A DNA stretch of 64,000 bases from G963667915 sp965197385 (GTDB lineage Bacteria; Acidobacteriota; Vicinamibacteria; Vicinamibacterales; UBA823): contig CBDANA010000009.1 in the NCBI GenBank assembly GCA_965197385.1, forward strand, positions 992,001 to 1,056,000, given 5' to 3'. Shown here in pieces: positions 51,429 through 59,047 of the stretch (within the stretch, counting starts at the first letter, position 1; the number at the start of each line of letters is the position of its first letter). The notes beneath the pieces were generated by a model. That model was not told where the DNA came from. It saw nothing but the letters and a program-made list of their open reading frames with translations, and made no database searches. Both the position numbers and the translations under genes were made by a program.

Positions 51429-51931
51429 GAGCGCAGGTGCGCCGGGACGCCGTGGGTGACGAACAGCTCCGCCAACGTCTCGAGCACCTCGGGCGACCGC
51501 ACCCGCCGGGCGACCACAATCGCCAAACATTCCCGCGAATACTCCTCGACGACGGTCAGGATCTTCAGCGGTCGCCCGTCGGGCGTCCGCGCCGTCAGCA
51601 AGTCATACGCCCAGACGTGGTGGCGATACGCGGGCCGGCAACGCACACACGACCCGTCGGTGAGCCACAACCGGCCCCGGTTGGGCTGTTTCTTGGGGAC
51701 TTTCAGCCCTTCCCGCCGCCACCGCCGTTCGACCCGTTTGGGATGCACCGGCCACCCCTCCCCCCGCCACAGCCCCGTGATCCGCCGATACCCATACCGC
51801 CCATCCCGCGTCGCCAATGCGATCATCCGAGCCCCCAGGCGCGGCTCGTCCACCGGCACCATGGCCTGATCCCGAGGGGTCGACCGCGCGTGGCCGATCA
51901 CGCGACACGCCCGCCTCTCCGACACGCGCAA
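51429..51931 (-). pseudogene. IS3 OrfB transposase, N-terminal part (copy 1)
   Basis: Encodes the HTH_21-like region (YGYRRITGLWRGEGWPVHPK, RRWRREGLKVPKKQP) and the first part of the rve integrase core (VWAYDLLTARTPDGRPLKIL with the first catalytic Asp, VVEEYSRECLAIVV). It ends at LFVTHGVPAHLRS, exactly where the IS110-type element starts; the apparent downstream codons are IS110 sequence. It was originally continuous with 49525-49860. Confidence 0.88.
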
Positions 51932-51975
51932 CTGGCGGCGGACGTGCGCCCCCGCCTGCCGGCGTCGGGGCGGGC

Positions 51976-52253
51976 TCAGCAGTTTCCCGAGGGCACCTCT
52001 TTGAGAATCGCGTGGTCGAGCGCCTGGTCCCCACCAGCTTCTTCAGCTGGGTATTCTCTCGCTCGAGGGCCTGCAGCCGCTTGGCCTGGTCGAGCCGCAA
52101 GCCGCCGTATTCCTTCCGCCCCCGAGAGTACGTCTGCTCGCTGATCCCGAGCGTCTTACAAACCTGCGGCGTCCGCAGGCCTCGGCCCAGCTCCACTGCC
52201 GCCTGCCGAAGCTTCGTGATGATCTGTGCCGTGCTGGACCGCTTTCTGGGCAT
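51976..52253 (-). pseudogene. IS3 OrfA (HTH) protein, frameshifted (copy 1)
   Basis: Begins MPRKRSSTAQIITKLRQAAV with the helix-turn-helix LRTPQVCKTLGISEQTYSRG and a leucine-zipper segment (RLQALERENTQLKKLV). A base is missing near 52030, so the expected ending ALDHAILKEVPSGN continues in a different frame to 51976. OrfA normally fuses to OrfB by programmed frameshifting. Confidence 0.8.
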
Positions 52254-52320
52254 CTTGCCGCCTGCTGCAGCGCCCGAATGCTAACGCTCGGGCTGGTTCA
52301 GTTCCAGGGGGCAAGGTCAT

Positions 52321-52659
52321 GAGAAGGACTGCTTGAAAGTCGTCACCGCGGTAGCCTTCGACGGCGTGCCCAAGGGCACGGTCGCCAGCTACATGACGCG
52401 CATGGTCGATTCCGTCGAACCGTCGGCGAGCATCTACGACGTGGTCAACCGCTTCCTTCAGAACCATTATCGCCGGTTACCGGTCGTCGACCGTGACGGC
52501 CGGTTGGTCGGGCAGATCAGCCGGAGGGACGCGCTCGCGGCCATCGAGTCCATGCGGGACAACTCGTATCTGTACGGCACCGAAGACAAGCACCTCCATC
52601 CCGGGAACGATGAAGCTATGGGCGTTGACTCCGCGATGCGGCGCGCCCGCGACCGCTAG
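52321..52659 (+). pseudogene. CBS-domain protein, N-terminally truncated by IS3
   Basis: The frame directly next to the IS3 end reads EKDCLKVVTAVAFDGVPKGT, VASYMTRMVDSVEPSASIYD and YRRLPVVDRDGRLVGQISRR, i.e. the end of a first CBS motif and a complete second one. The normal start lies on the missing side of the insertion. A TTG at 52333 could in theory start a 108-residue remnant. CBS pairs bind adenine nucleotides. The partner function is unknown. Confidence 0.75.
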
Positions 52660-52838
52660 CGCCAGCCTTTGGACTCGGCTACGGGGTCGGCGGTCACATC
52701 GGCTTTGAATATCAGAAACCGCTGGCCGTCGGGCGACACCCGTCCATTGTTTTCTACGAACTCGGTCACAACGAGCGGCTCGACCCGTCGCGCGTCGTCG
52801 AGCGTGAGAACGTGAAGGCCAAGGCTAGCGGTACCCCC
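52656..52838 (-). pseudogene. Kinase/TolB-type beta-propeller fragment
   Basis: The minus strand reads LHVLTLDDARRVEPLVVTEF and NGRVSPDGQRFLIFKADVTA, one and a half propeller blades of the type found in acidobacterial Ser/Thr kinases. No start, kinase domain or proper end is attached. It overlaps the tail of the CBS remnant by four bases on the other strand. Confidence 0.55.
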
Positions 52839-52854
52839 AGAGTCGAAGATTGCC

Positions 52855-53004
52855 AAAAGACCGAATGCTCCTCGAGAAAGGCGCGGATGCCCGCCGCGTT
52901 TTCCAGCAGCCGCGCCCACTGCTCTTTGTAGAGCGTCACCGGGAAGCGGCCGAGCCCGTAGACCGAGAAGGGTAAGTGGAATCGGACTAGGTCGTCAAGG
53001 GAGG
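52855..53004 (-). pseudogene. C-terminal fragment of an unrecognised protein
   Basis: Directly after the FNR-like stop codon a different frame reads LDDLVRFHLPFSVYGLGRFP then VTLYKEQWARLLENAAGIRA and FLEEH. It looks like a real, conserved-type protein segment (aromatic residues, amphipathic helix) but I cannot name the family. It runs into the kinase relic at about 52850. Confidence 0.35.
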
Positions 53005-53994
53005 CTACCACTCCTCCATCTCGTACTTGATGTTGTTGCGATTGGCGGTCAACTCGATGTCGGCCATCGCCCATGGGTTACCGCACGTCATGATGACCGT
53101 TGTGGCCGGGTCGAACCGATCGCGGAGCGTCTTCACCGAAAGGTGCTTCGTCAGCTCCGGTTTGGGCGTCCGCTTCATGCCCGCTTCCGCTCTCGCAAGG
53201 TCATCCTTCCCGGCCCTGGCCTCGGCCAGTACCTCTTCCTCTTTCATAGGCAGATCGAACATGTCCCGCAGCACGTTGTTTGCACGGCCGATGCCCAACC
53301 GGTTGTCGTCGCGGTCTCTCTCCGTCGGCCGGCTGACCGTCGGGATGTACACGAAATCGAATTTTGCCGCGCGCTCCATCTCTAGGAGATCTTCATGATA
53401 GGCCAGCTCTTCGTAGGTCCGATTCGTGTGTAAGAGCGTGTACTTGCGCCCATCGCCCCCACCGTTGGCGGCCTCGTAATGCAGCTGCTTCACCATGGCA
53501 ATGAACGGTGCGAGCCCCGTGCCCGTCCCGACCATAAGCACGCTACTGTAACCGGCCGTACGGTCGTCGAGGGTGAAGCTGCCGGTGATCCGGTCGAAAT
53601 AGGTGACTTTATCGTCGGTGCCCGGCTTCATACCCAGAAATACGGGGCTGATGCGACCAACCTCACCTTTCTTGATTACCTCGAGTACCACGTAAAACTC
53701 CAGCCAGCCGTTCGCTTCCTGCTCCCACGGTGCTGAGGCGATCGAATAGGAATGGGTCACCGGGCCGATCTTCTGCTGGCCGGATGCGTCCAAGGCCGGT
53801 TCGTACGTCGGCTTGCCATCGGAGCCCACGCCGCTCTTTCTCGTGAGCTTGCAGTCGTCTCGGCGCAGTGCGATATATTGTCCGGCCTTCGACGACGGGA
53901 ACTGGCTCCCCGCTTCCGGCATGAGTCGGAAGATCGTCAGGATCGAGCCCAGGTCTCGCTTGTACGTGACGGTGCCAACCTTGCGTGATGCCAT
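53005..53994 (-). CDS. Ferredoxin-NADP reductase-like FAD/NAD(P) oxidoreductase
   Basis: 329 residues. FAD domain motif HSYSIASAPWE (RxYS-type), then LEFYVVLEVIKKGEVG. NAD(P) domain motifs SVLMVGTGTGLAPFIAMVKQ, YTLLHTNRTYEELAYHEDL and the C-terminal TTVIMTCGNPWAMADIE. The order matches plant-type FNR and related reductases. No iron-sulfur partner is next to it. Upstream on the same strand, after about 140 bp, is an ACT-like gene that may share its promoter. The physiological electron acceptor is unknown. Confidence 0.85.
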   Translation of the reverse strand: MASRKVGTVTYKRDLGSILTIFRLMPEAGSQFPSSKAGQYIALRRDDCKLTRKSGVGSDGKPTYEPALDASGQQKIGPVTHSYSIASAPWEQEANGWLEFYVVLEVIKKGEVGRISPVFLGMKPGTDDKVTYFDRITGSFTLDDRTAGYSSVLMVGTGTGLAPFIAMVKQLHYEAANGGGDGRKYTLLHTNRTYEELAYHEDLLEMERAAKFDFVYIPTVSRPTERDRDDNRLGIGRANNVLRDMFDLPMKEEEVLAEARAGKDDLARAEAGMKRTPKPELTKHLSVKTLRDRFDPATTVIMTCGNPWAMADIELTANRNNIKYEMEEW

Positions 53995-54131
53995 CCAGCG
54001 TCCCTCAGCCCGCTCCGAAAGGATAGGTTTCCAGATCCTGCATCAGTTGCCCAGGCCCAACAACACTATCTCTGATTGGTCGGAACAAACTTCTGGACGC
54101 AACGGCCGTTGAGCGTCTGGAATGCGAGCCG

Positions 54132-54557
54132 TCATGCGTATGGGTCCAACCCCAGCGCGTGTGCCGCGTTCTTGAAGTGCTCGGCCTTGATGTAGAGCAC
54201 GCAGCCATAGTCCCCCTTCCCGTCCGTGATGCCGGTCGATGCGTACACGTTGACCTGGGCATCGAACAGCTTTCCATGAATATCGGCGAAGGTGCCGAGT
54301 CGGTCGTCACCTTGGACGAGGAACGCGCGCTGGGGTCCAGTCAGCACGAGGGCGGCTTTCTCGGCGAACGCTGTCAAACCTTCCGTGCTGTCCGGAAAAA
54401 GAACTAGCTGGGTCACTTCAGGCCCGACTGGGATGGCGTTAAACGCCAGGAGATTTACGTCCGCGGCAGCAAGCTGCGACAAGAGTCGGTACGCTTCACC
54501 CGGCCTAGCCTTGATCGTCACATGGAAGTACTCAACGGCGCGAACTCTGGTACTCAT
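54132..54557 (-). CDS. ACT-like domain protein
   Basis: 141 residues with a tandem ferredoxin-like fold pattern: VRAVEYFHVTIKARPGEAYR, LLSQLAAADVNLLAFNAIPV, then GDDRLGTFADIHGKLFDAQV and NVYASTGITDGKGDYGCVLY. This is the beta-alpha-beta layout of ACT regulatory modules without an attached enzyme. Such stand-alone proteins often sense amino acids. It lies upstream of the FNR-like gene on the same strand. The function is not known. Confidence 0.7.
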   Translation of the reverse strand: MSTRVRAVEYFHVTIKARPGEAYRLLSQLAAADVNLLAFNAIPVGPEVTQLVLFPDSTEGLTAFAEKAALVLTGPQRAFLVQGDDRLGTFADIHGKLFDAQVNVYASTGITDGKGDYGCVLYIKAEHFKNAAHALGLDPYA

Positions 54558-54687
54558 GACCGTTCTCCGTCAGTATTTCGAGCAAGGGCTCCGCACGCCG
54601 TCCATACCCACCATTCGCTCCCTGCCTCTGCTGTATCGCGGATTACCCCCTTGCGGGGGCAGCGCCGCATACGATAAGGAGCCGGTC

Positions 54688-54980
54688 ATGGAAGAGCGTA
54701 CCACGTACGTCGGCTTGGACGTCCACAAATGAGGATGATCAACATCGCCTTGCTGCGGCCCGCGACGCGGGCGCCGGTTACCTGGGACGTGCCGAACGAG
54801 CCCGAGGCGATTCGCCACTTCACGCGGAAGCTAGCCCGGCTGACCGACGGGGCCGGTCGCGTGCTGCGACGAAGTGGGCCCGTGTGGCTACGTGCTGCAA
54901 CGGCAGCTCCGGAGTCGCCAGATCCGGTGTCAGGTGATCGCACCGTCGTTGATTCCGCGAAAGCCCGGCGCCCGAATAAA
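54688..54980 (+). pseudogene. IS110-family transposase relic (second type), truncated by IS1380 relic
   Basis: MEERTTYVGLDVHK ends in a stop at 54730-54732. The next frame gives INIALLRPATRAPVTWDVPN and EAIRHFTRKLARL. A third frame gives GPCGYVLQRQLRS and VIAPSLIPRKPGARIK. This is the DEDD N-terminal domain of an IS110 transposase unrelated in detail to the one at 49944. It is cut at 54980 by the IS1380-derived sequence. A hairpin (CCCCCTTGCGGGGG) just upstream may be the element's left end. Confidence 0.75.
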
Positions 54981-55252
54981 GCCCGGATTTCCGATTTGGC
55001 TATGGTACCGTGAACGCTTGGGACTGGAGACACTACCGGGAGGATAGCGGGTACCCGCCGACCGAGGACGTTCTCGCAACGGAACGGGGCAGGGGGGGCG
55101 GAGTGTCGGAAAGCTGCCCCTGGAACCAGTGGTGTCCGTCGGTTCCACGTCGTCGAGCCCTGGGCTGACGTAGAATTCGCAGCGGAACAACGTGCAATGA
55201 AGGAATCTGGTCGCGTGGAGGCTCCGATCGGCGGGCAAAATGGGAATCCTGC
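54981..55252. mobile_element. Internally deleted IS1380 derivative (MITE-like), 272 bp
   Basis: Left end 54981-55000 is identical to the left terminal repeat of the intact element at 43432 and continues TATGGTACCGT versus TGTGGTACCGT. After about 25 bp it resembles the transposase 3' end (GGGAGGATAGCGGG) and the intact element's right-end region, finishing at 55234-55252 (GGCAAAATGGGAATCCTGC). The whole transposase gene is missing. It could be mobilised in trans if an active IS1380 transposase is present. Confidence 0.7.
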
Positions 55253-55327
55253 ATTGAGGGATTGCAACCACCCTGGCGGGTGTTCATACGTCGTGAATCA
55301 TTCGGCTTCATCGCAGGAGGGCGGTCC

Positions 55328-56695
55328 ATGGCGACCAAGGACGCGGCGGTAGGTTCGGCGGTAGGTTCGCAGGTGTCCGGCTACGTGACGGAGGTGATGG
55401 CGCAAGTCGTTGCCAAGAATCCGGTCGAGGCGGAGTTCCACCAGGCAGTCGGGGAGGTGTTCGAGTCGCTGGGGCCGGTGCTGGAGTGGCGGGCGGATTA
55501 CCGCAGCGCCCGGATCCTCGAGCGGATTGTCGAACCGGAACGGGTCGTGATGTTCCGCGTGCCTTGGCAGGACGACCGCGGAGACGTGCACGTCAACCGC
55601 GGCTTCCGCGTCGAGATGAACAGCGCCATCGGCCCCTACAAGGGCGGGTTGCGGTTTCACCCGTCGGTCAATCTTGGCATCCTGAAGTTCCTCGCGTTCG
55701 AACAGGTCTTCAAGAATTCGCTCACGACGCTGCCGATGGGCGGCGGCAAAGGCGGATCAGACTTCGACCCGAAAGGAAAGAGCGATGCCGAGGTGATGCG
55801 CTTCTGCCAGAGCTTCATGACCGAGCTCCAGCGCCACATCGGCGCCGACACCGACGTGCCGGCCGGCGACATCGGCGTCGGGGGGCGTGAGATCGGATTC
55901 CTGTTCGGCCAGTACAAGCGGGTGCGCAACGAGTTCACCGGCGTGCTGACCGGCAAGGGCCTCAACTGGGGCGGGTCGCTCATCCGGCCGGAAGCCACCG
56001 GGTACGGCGCGGTCTACTTCGCTGCCGAAATGCTGGCGACGCGCAGCAAGACGCTCGACGGCAAGGTCTGTCTGGTGTCTGGGAGCGGCAACGTCGCTCA
56101 GTTCACCGTCGAGAAACTTCTCCAACTCGGCGCCAAGCCAGTCACGCTGTCGGACTCGAACGGGTACATCTATGACGAGGCGGGCATCGACAAGGAGAAG
56201 CTGGAGTTCGTCAAGGAGCTGAAGAACGCGCGGCGCGGCCGGATTAAGGAGTACGCCGACAACTACAGGAATGTCGTCTTCACCGCGGTCGATCCATCCG
56301 CCGATCACAATCCGCTGTGGGACCACGACGCGCAGTGCGCGTTTCCCAGCGCGACGCAGAACGAGATCAACGGCACGGCCGCGGCGAACCTCGTGCGCAA
56401 CGGGGTGACCGTGGTGTCGGAGGGGGCCAACATGCCGGTCACGCTCGACGGCGTGAAGCAGTTCCTCGAGGCCAAGATCCTGTACGGGCCCGGTAAGGCG
56501 GCGAATGCCGGCGGCGTGGCGACCTCCGGTCTCGAGATGACGCAGAACAGCTTGCGTACGAGCTGGACGCGTGAAGAGGTGGATGGCCGTCTGCAGAAGA
56601 TCATGAAGGCGGTCCACCAAGCGTGCCACGACACGGCCGACCACTTCGGCGATCCGGCAACTATGTCATGGGCGCCAACATCGCCGGCTTCGTGA
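55328..56695 (+). CDS. gdhA: Glutamate dehydrogenase (hexameric, NADP-type), C-terminus frameshifted
   Basis: Interconverts glutamate and 2-oxoglutarate plus ammonium. Motifs: GPYKGGLRFHPSVNLGILKF, LPMGGGKGGSDFDPKGKSD (substrate lysines), PAGDIGVGGREIGFLFGQYK, and the coenzyme domain CLVSGSGNVAQFTVEKL. The ATG at 55328 follows AGGAGGGCGG. Near 56658 one G appears to be missing. The open frame ends ...FGDPATMSWAPTSPAS at 56695, whereas the next frame gives the expected NYVMGANIAGFVKVADAMLD and ends at 56733. Either the gene is slightly damaged or this is a sequencing error; the rest is intact. Confidence 0.9.
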   Translation: MATKDAAVGSAVGSQVSGYVTEVMAQVVAKNPVEAEFHQAVGEVFESLGPVLEWRADYRSARILERIVEPERVVMFRVPWQDDRGDVHVNRGFRVEMNSAIGPYKGGLRFHPSVNLGILKFLAFEQVFKNSLTTLPMGGGKGGSDFDPKGKSDAEVMRFCQSFMTELQRHIGADTDVPAGDIGVGGREIGFLFGQYKRVRNEFTGVLTGKGLNWGGSLIRPEATGYGAVYFAAEMLATRSKTLDGKVCLVSGSGNVAQFTVEKLLQLGAKPVTLSDSNGYIYDEAGIDKEKLEFVKELKNARRGRIKEYADNYRNVVFTAVDPSADHNPLWDHDAQCAFPSATQNEINGTAAANLVRNGVTVVSEGANMPVTLDGVKQFLEAKILYGPGKAANAGGVATSGLEMTQNSLRTSWTREEVDGRLQKIMKAVHQACHDTADHFGDPATMSWAPTSPAS

Positions 56696-56765
56696 AGGTG
56701 GCCGACGCGATGCTCGATCAGGGGCTCGTGTAGGGAGCTGAACGATCCGGCCGCCCACATCCGTA

Positions 56766-56830
56766 ATGCCCCTGGAAGTTGGCACCACGCTCGGCGTCTA
56801 CGAAGTCCTCTCCGCCATCGGCGCCGAGGC
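56766..56830 (+). pseudogene. N-terminal relic of a Ser/Thr kinase gene
   Basis: MPLEVGTTLGVYEVLSAIGA, the usual kinase opening up to the first residues of the glycine-rich loop. It then passes into the 81-bp dispersed repeat. Third example in the window truncated near the same codon. Confidence 0.55.
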
Positions 56831-56832
56831 CC

Positions 56833-56914
56833 CCGCCTCCGTTCGCGGCTGCCCTGCAGGCTGCGAACTATGGCGAGGTCTCGCCGAAGCCAAGCAAAGG
56901 ACTCGGCAGTGATC
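56833..56914. repeat. Dispersed ~81-bp repeat, copy 2
   Basis: Partner of 49415-49495. It lies between the kinase N-terminal relic at 56766 and the GTG start of a second kinase-like frame at 56909. The last six bases of the repeat (GTGATC) form that start. Confidence 0.75.
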
Positions 56915-57214
56915 GGTCAGACCGTAGGTCCCTTCCGTGTCCTCGATAAGATCGGCGAAGGCGGAATGGGAGACGTCTACCACGCCCGCGACACCAGGCT
57001 CGACCGCGATGTCGCGCTGAAGATCCTGCCCGACGCCTTCGTGAACGACCCTGAACGCCTGGCCCCGTGCTACATCCCAGCCCGCCACGCAACGAAGGTG
57101 GACCCAGTCGTGGCTCTACGGGCTGAGTAGGGTCGTCAATGGCATCAGACAGCAGCGAGCGCAGTCCTCAACTGGTTCGAGGAACTTCAGGCGCGGGTGC
57201 CGACGGGGCGGTAG
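56909..57214 (+). pseudogene. Ser/Thr protein kinase gene with its middle deleted
   Basis: From the GTG at 56909 the frame reads VIGQTVGPFRVLDKIGEGGM, GDVYHARDTRLDRDVALKIL and PDAFVNDPERLA, i.e. the glycine-rich loop and the catalytic lysine (VALK) of a PknB-type kinase. It then diverges and stops at 57130. Only 36 bases later LNWFEELQARVPTGR, the normal C-terminus of such kinases, appears in another frame (57167-57214). Some 2.5 kb of kinase and beta-propeller coding sequence is therefore missing. The next 217 bp show no gene. Confidence 0.75.
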
Positions 57215-57431
57215 GACGGTGCCTGGGAGTTGCCTGCCTCGTCGTAGCCAACCAAGAGGGCGCTCGACGATCTTCGGCTCGAACCGTCCTCCGATTGTGC
57301 GGGGCGATCCTGAGTCGGAGGGAGGAAAGCTGGTGGAGGCCGGATACATCGTCTTCACGATCACGCCGTGCTACAGTTCTTCACGGCCGCAAGAGACTTA
57401 AGAGCGCAGATCTACAACGCGGAGATTTCCC

Positions 57432-58574
57432 ATGAACCGACGCCAATTCCTCGCCACCGTCGGCGCGGGTGCGGTCGCGTCCGACCGTGTCCTCCGCGCG
57501 CAGGCCGGCCAATCAGCCACTGGCACGGCAGATGAGATCTACCAGCGCGCCTACGCCATCGACGCGATGTGCTTTGCGGCTGCGCCGCCGCGCACCTACG
57601 TCCAGTACCTGACCGATGAGAAGATAGCGGCCCTGCGAACGTCCGGCATCACGGCGATGGCGATGAACATGACGGCGAACTACGCCGAACTGAGCCTCGC
57701 TGACAGCCTGTTCGCGGCGGTCAAGGGTCGGATCGACACGTGGGACCGGTTCGTCGCCGAGCACAGCGACGTGTTCGTCAAAGTCACCAACCTGGCCGAG
57801 CTGGACGCCGCGAAGCGATCAGGGAAAGTCGGCTTCATTTACTGTTTTCAGATGAGTGCGCCCTTCGGCTGGGACCTCGACAAGCTCACGACGTATGCGG
57901 ACATGGGCGTTCGGCAGATCCAGTTCGTCGATGGCCGCCGCAACTACCTGGCCGACTCTTGCTGGGAACCTGCGAACGCTGGGCTGAGCCAGTTCGGCTT
58001 CGACGTCGTCGACGCGCTCAACGAGCGCGGCGTGATCATCGACCTTTCGCACGTCGGCGAGCAGTCGGCCCTCGACGCGATCCTGGCGTCGAACGCGCCG
58101 GTGATCTTCTCGCACTCGGGCTGCTTCGCCTTGTGCCCACATCCAAGAAACGTGAGCGATCGGAACATCAGGGCAATGGCGAATCGAGGCGGCGTCTTCT
58201 GCGTCTACAACCAGAGCGGATGGCTCACGCAGGACCCGACCGTTTCGATCGACCATTTCATCGCCCACCTCGAACACGTCCTCAACCTTGGCGGGGAAGA
58301 TCATGTCGGCGTTGGAACGGATGAGGACGCCGTGGACATGACCGCCATGCGCCCGGACGAAGTTGCACGACACCAGGTAGCCTTCGACCGACGACGCGCC
58401 AATTTCCCGCAGCTGACCTGGTCGGTGAGACACATGCGCGTGCCGGAGCTCAGCCACCCGCGGCGCCTGCTGCACCTAGCGCAGGCGCTCGACCAGAGAG
58501 GCTACAGGACCGGCACGATAGAGAAGATCATCGGGGGAAATTACCGTCGCGTCTTTCGCGACGTGGCGGGTTAA
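57432..58574 (+). CDS. M19-family (membrane dipeptidase-like) metallopeptidase
   Basis: 380 residues with a Tat-type leader (MNRRQFLATVGAGAVASD). The amidohydrolase-like barrel has VIIDLSHVGEQSALDAI and VIFSHSGCFALCPHPRNVSD (two metal/catalytic histidines) followed by DRNIRAMANRGGVFCVY and VGVGTDEDAVD. The N-terminal HxD metal pair seen in renal dipeptidase (DGHND) is replaced here by AIDAMCFAAA. Activity may therefore differ or use one metal. Exported, probably cleaving D- or L-dipeptides. Confidence 0.8.
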   Translation: MNRRQFLATVGAGAVASDRVLRAQAGQSATGTADEIYQRAYAIDAMCFAAAPPRTYVQYLTDEKIAALRTSGITAMAMNMTANYAELSLADSLFAAVKGRIDTWDRFVAEHSDVFVKVTNLAELDAAKRSGKVGFIYCFQMSAPFGWDLDKLTTYADMGVRQIQFVDGRRNYLADSCWEPANAGLSQFGFDVVDALNERGVIIDLSHVGEQSALDAILASNAPVIFSHSGCFALCPHPRNVSDRNIRAMANRGGVFCVYNQSGWLTQDPTVSIDHFIAHLEHVLNLGGEDHVGVGTDEDAVDMTAMRPDEVARHQVAFDRRRANFPQLTWSVRHMRVPELSHPRRLLHLAQALDQRGYRTGTIEKIIGGNYRRVFRDVAG

Positions 58575-58648
58575 CTGCGAGCTTCGAGGCGACCACACCG
58601 AGGCTTATCGTCGAGGGACTGACCCGCCCCCCAGGGTTGAGCCAGTTC

Positions 58649-58964
58649 TTATGAGAGAGCTGGGCTCATGATCAGGCCGCTCAGGGGCGCTGGGCTGAGG
58701 GCTGCCGGAGCCGGTGGCCGAGAGCCCAGCGCACGGTGGGGCCGCACCGTGTTGTCCTCGCGCCGCCATCGTTCGATCAAGATCTTGGCTTCCGTCAACG
58801 TGTAGAAGATCTCGCGGTCGAGCAGTTCGTCGCGCAGTTTCCCGTTGAACGATTCCACGTAGCCGTTCTCCCAGGGACTTCCCGGCTCGATGAACAGCGT
58901 CTGCACCTGCAGGGCGTCCAGCCACAGCCGGATGCGCGTGGCCGTAAACTCCGGGCCGTTGTCC
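58649..58964 (-). pseudogene. IS3 OrfB transposase, C-terminal part (copy 2)
   Basis: Reads LDNGPEFTATRIRLWLDALQ, FIEPGSPWENGYVESFNGKL and ILIERWRREDNTVRPHRALG to a natural stop. Unlike copy 1, this half is free of stops and frameshifts, so only the insertion at 58964/58965 separates it from its N-terminal half at 60533-61035. Confidence 0.87.
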
Positions 58965-59047
58965 AGGATATGGAGATGACAGGAAGGGCGCCCTCACCCC
59001 ATCTCTGCATAGTCTCCGTGCAATTACGACAAAGCAGGGAGGCCAGC

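Larger units (their letters stand above)
49496..52319. mobile_element. IS3-family element, copy 1, interrupted by an IS110-type element
   Basis: Outer ends match as imperfect inverted repeats: TGACCTGCCCCCCAGGG on the left and, reading inward from 52319, TGACCTTGCCCCCTGGAAC. Without the 1568-bp insertion the element is about 1256 bp, normal for IS3. It carries minus-strand orfA and orfB, both damaged. No 3-4 bp target duplication is visible at the flanks (GATC on the left, TGAG on the right). Confidence 0.8.

Noticed and set aside
51335..52144. Open frames over the IS3 and IS110 3' regions on the plus strand
   Set aside because: They are shadows of the IS3 transposase halves on the minus strand and of the structured non-coding end of the IS110-type element.
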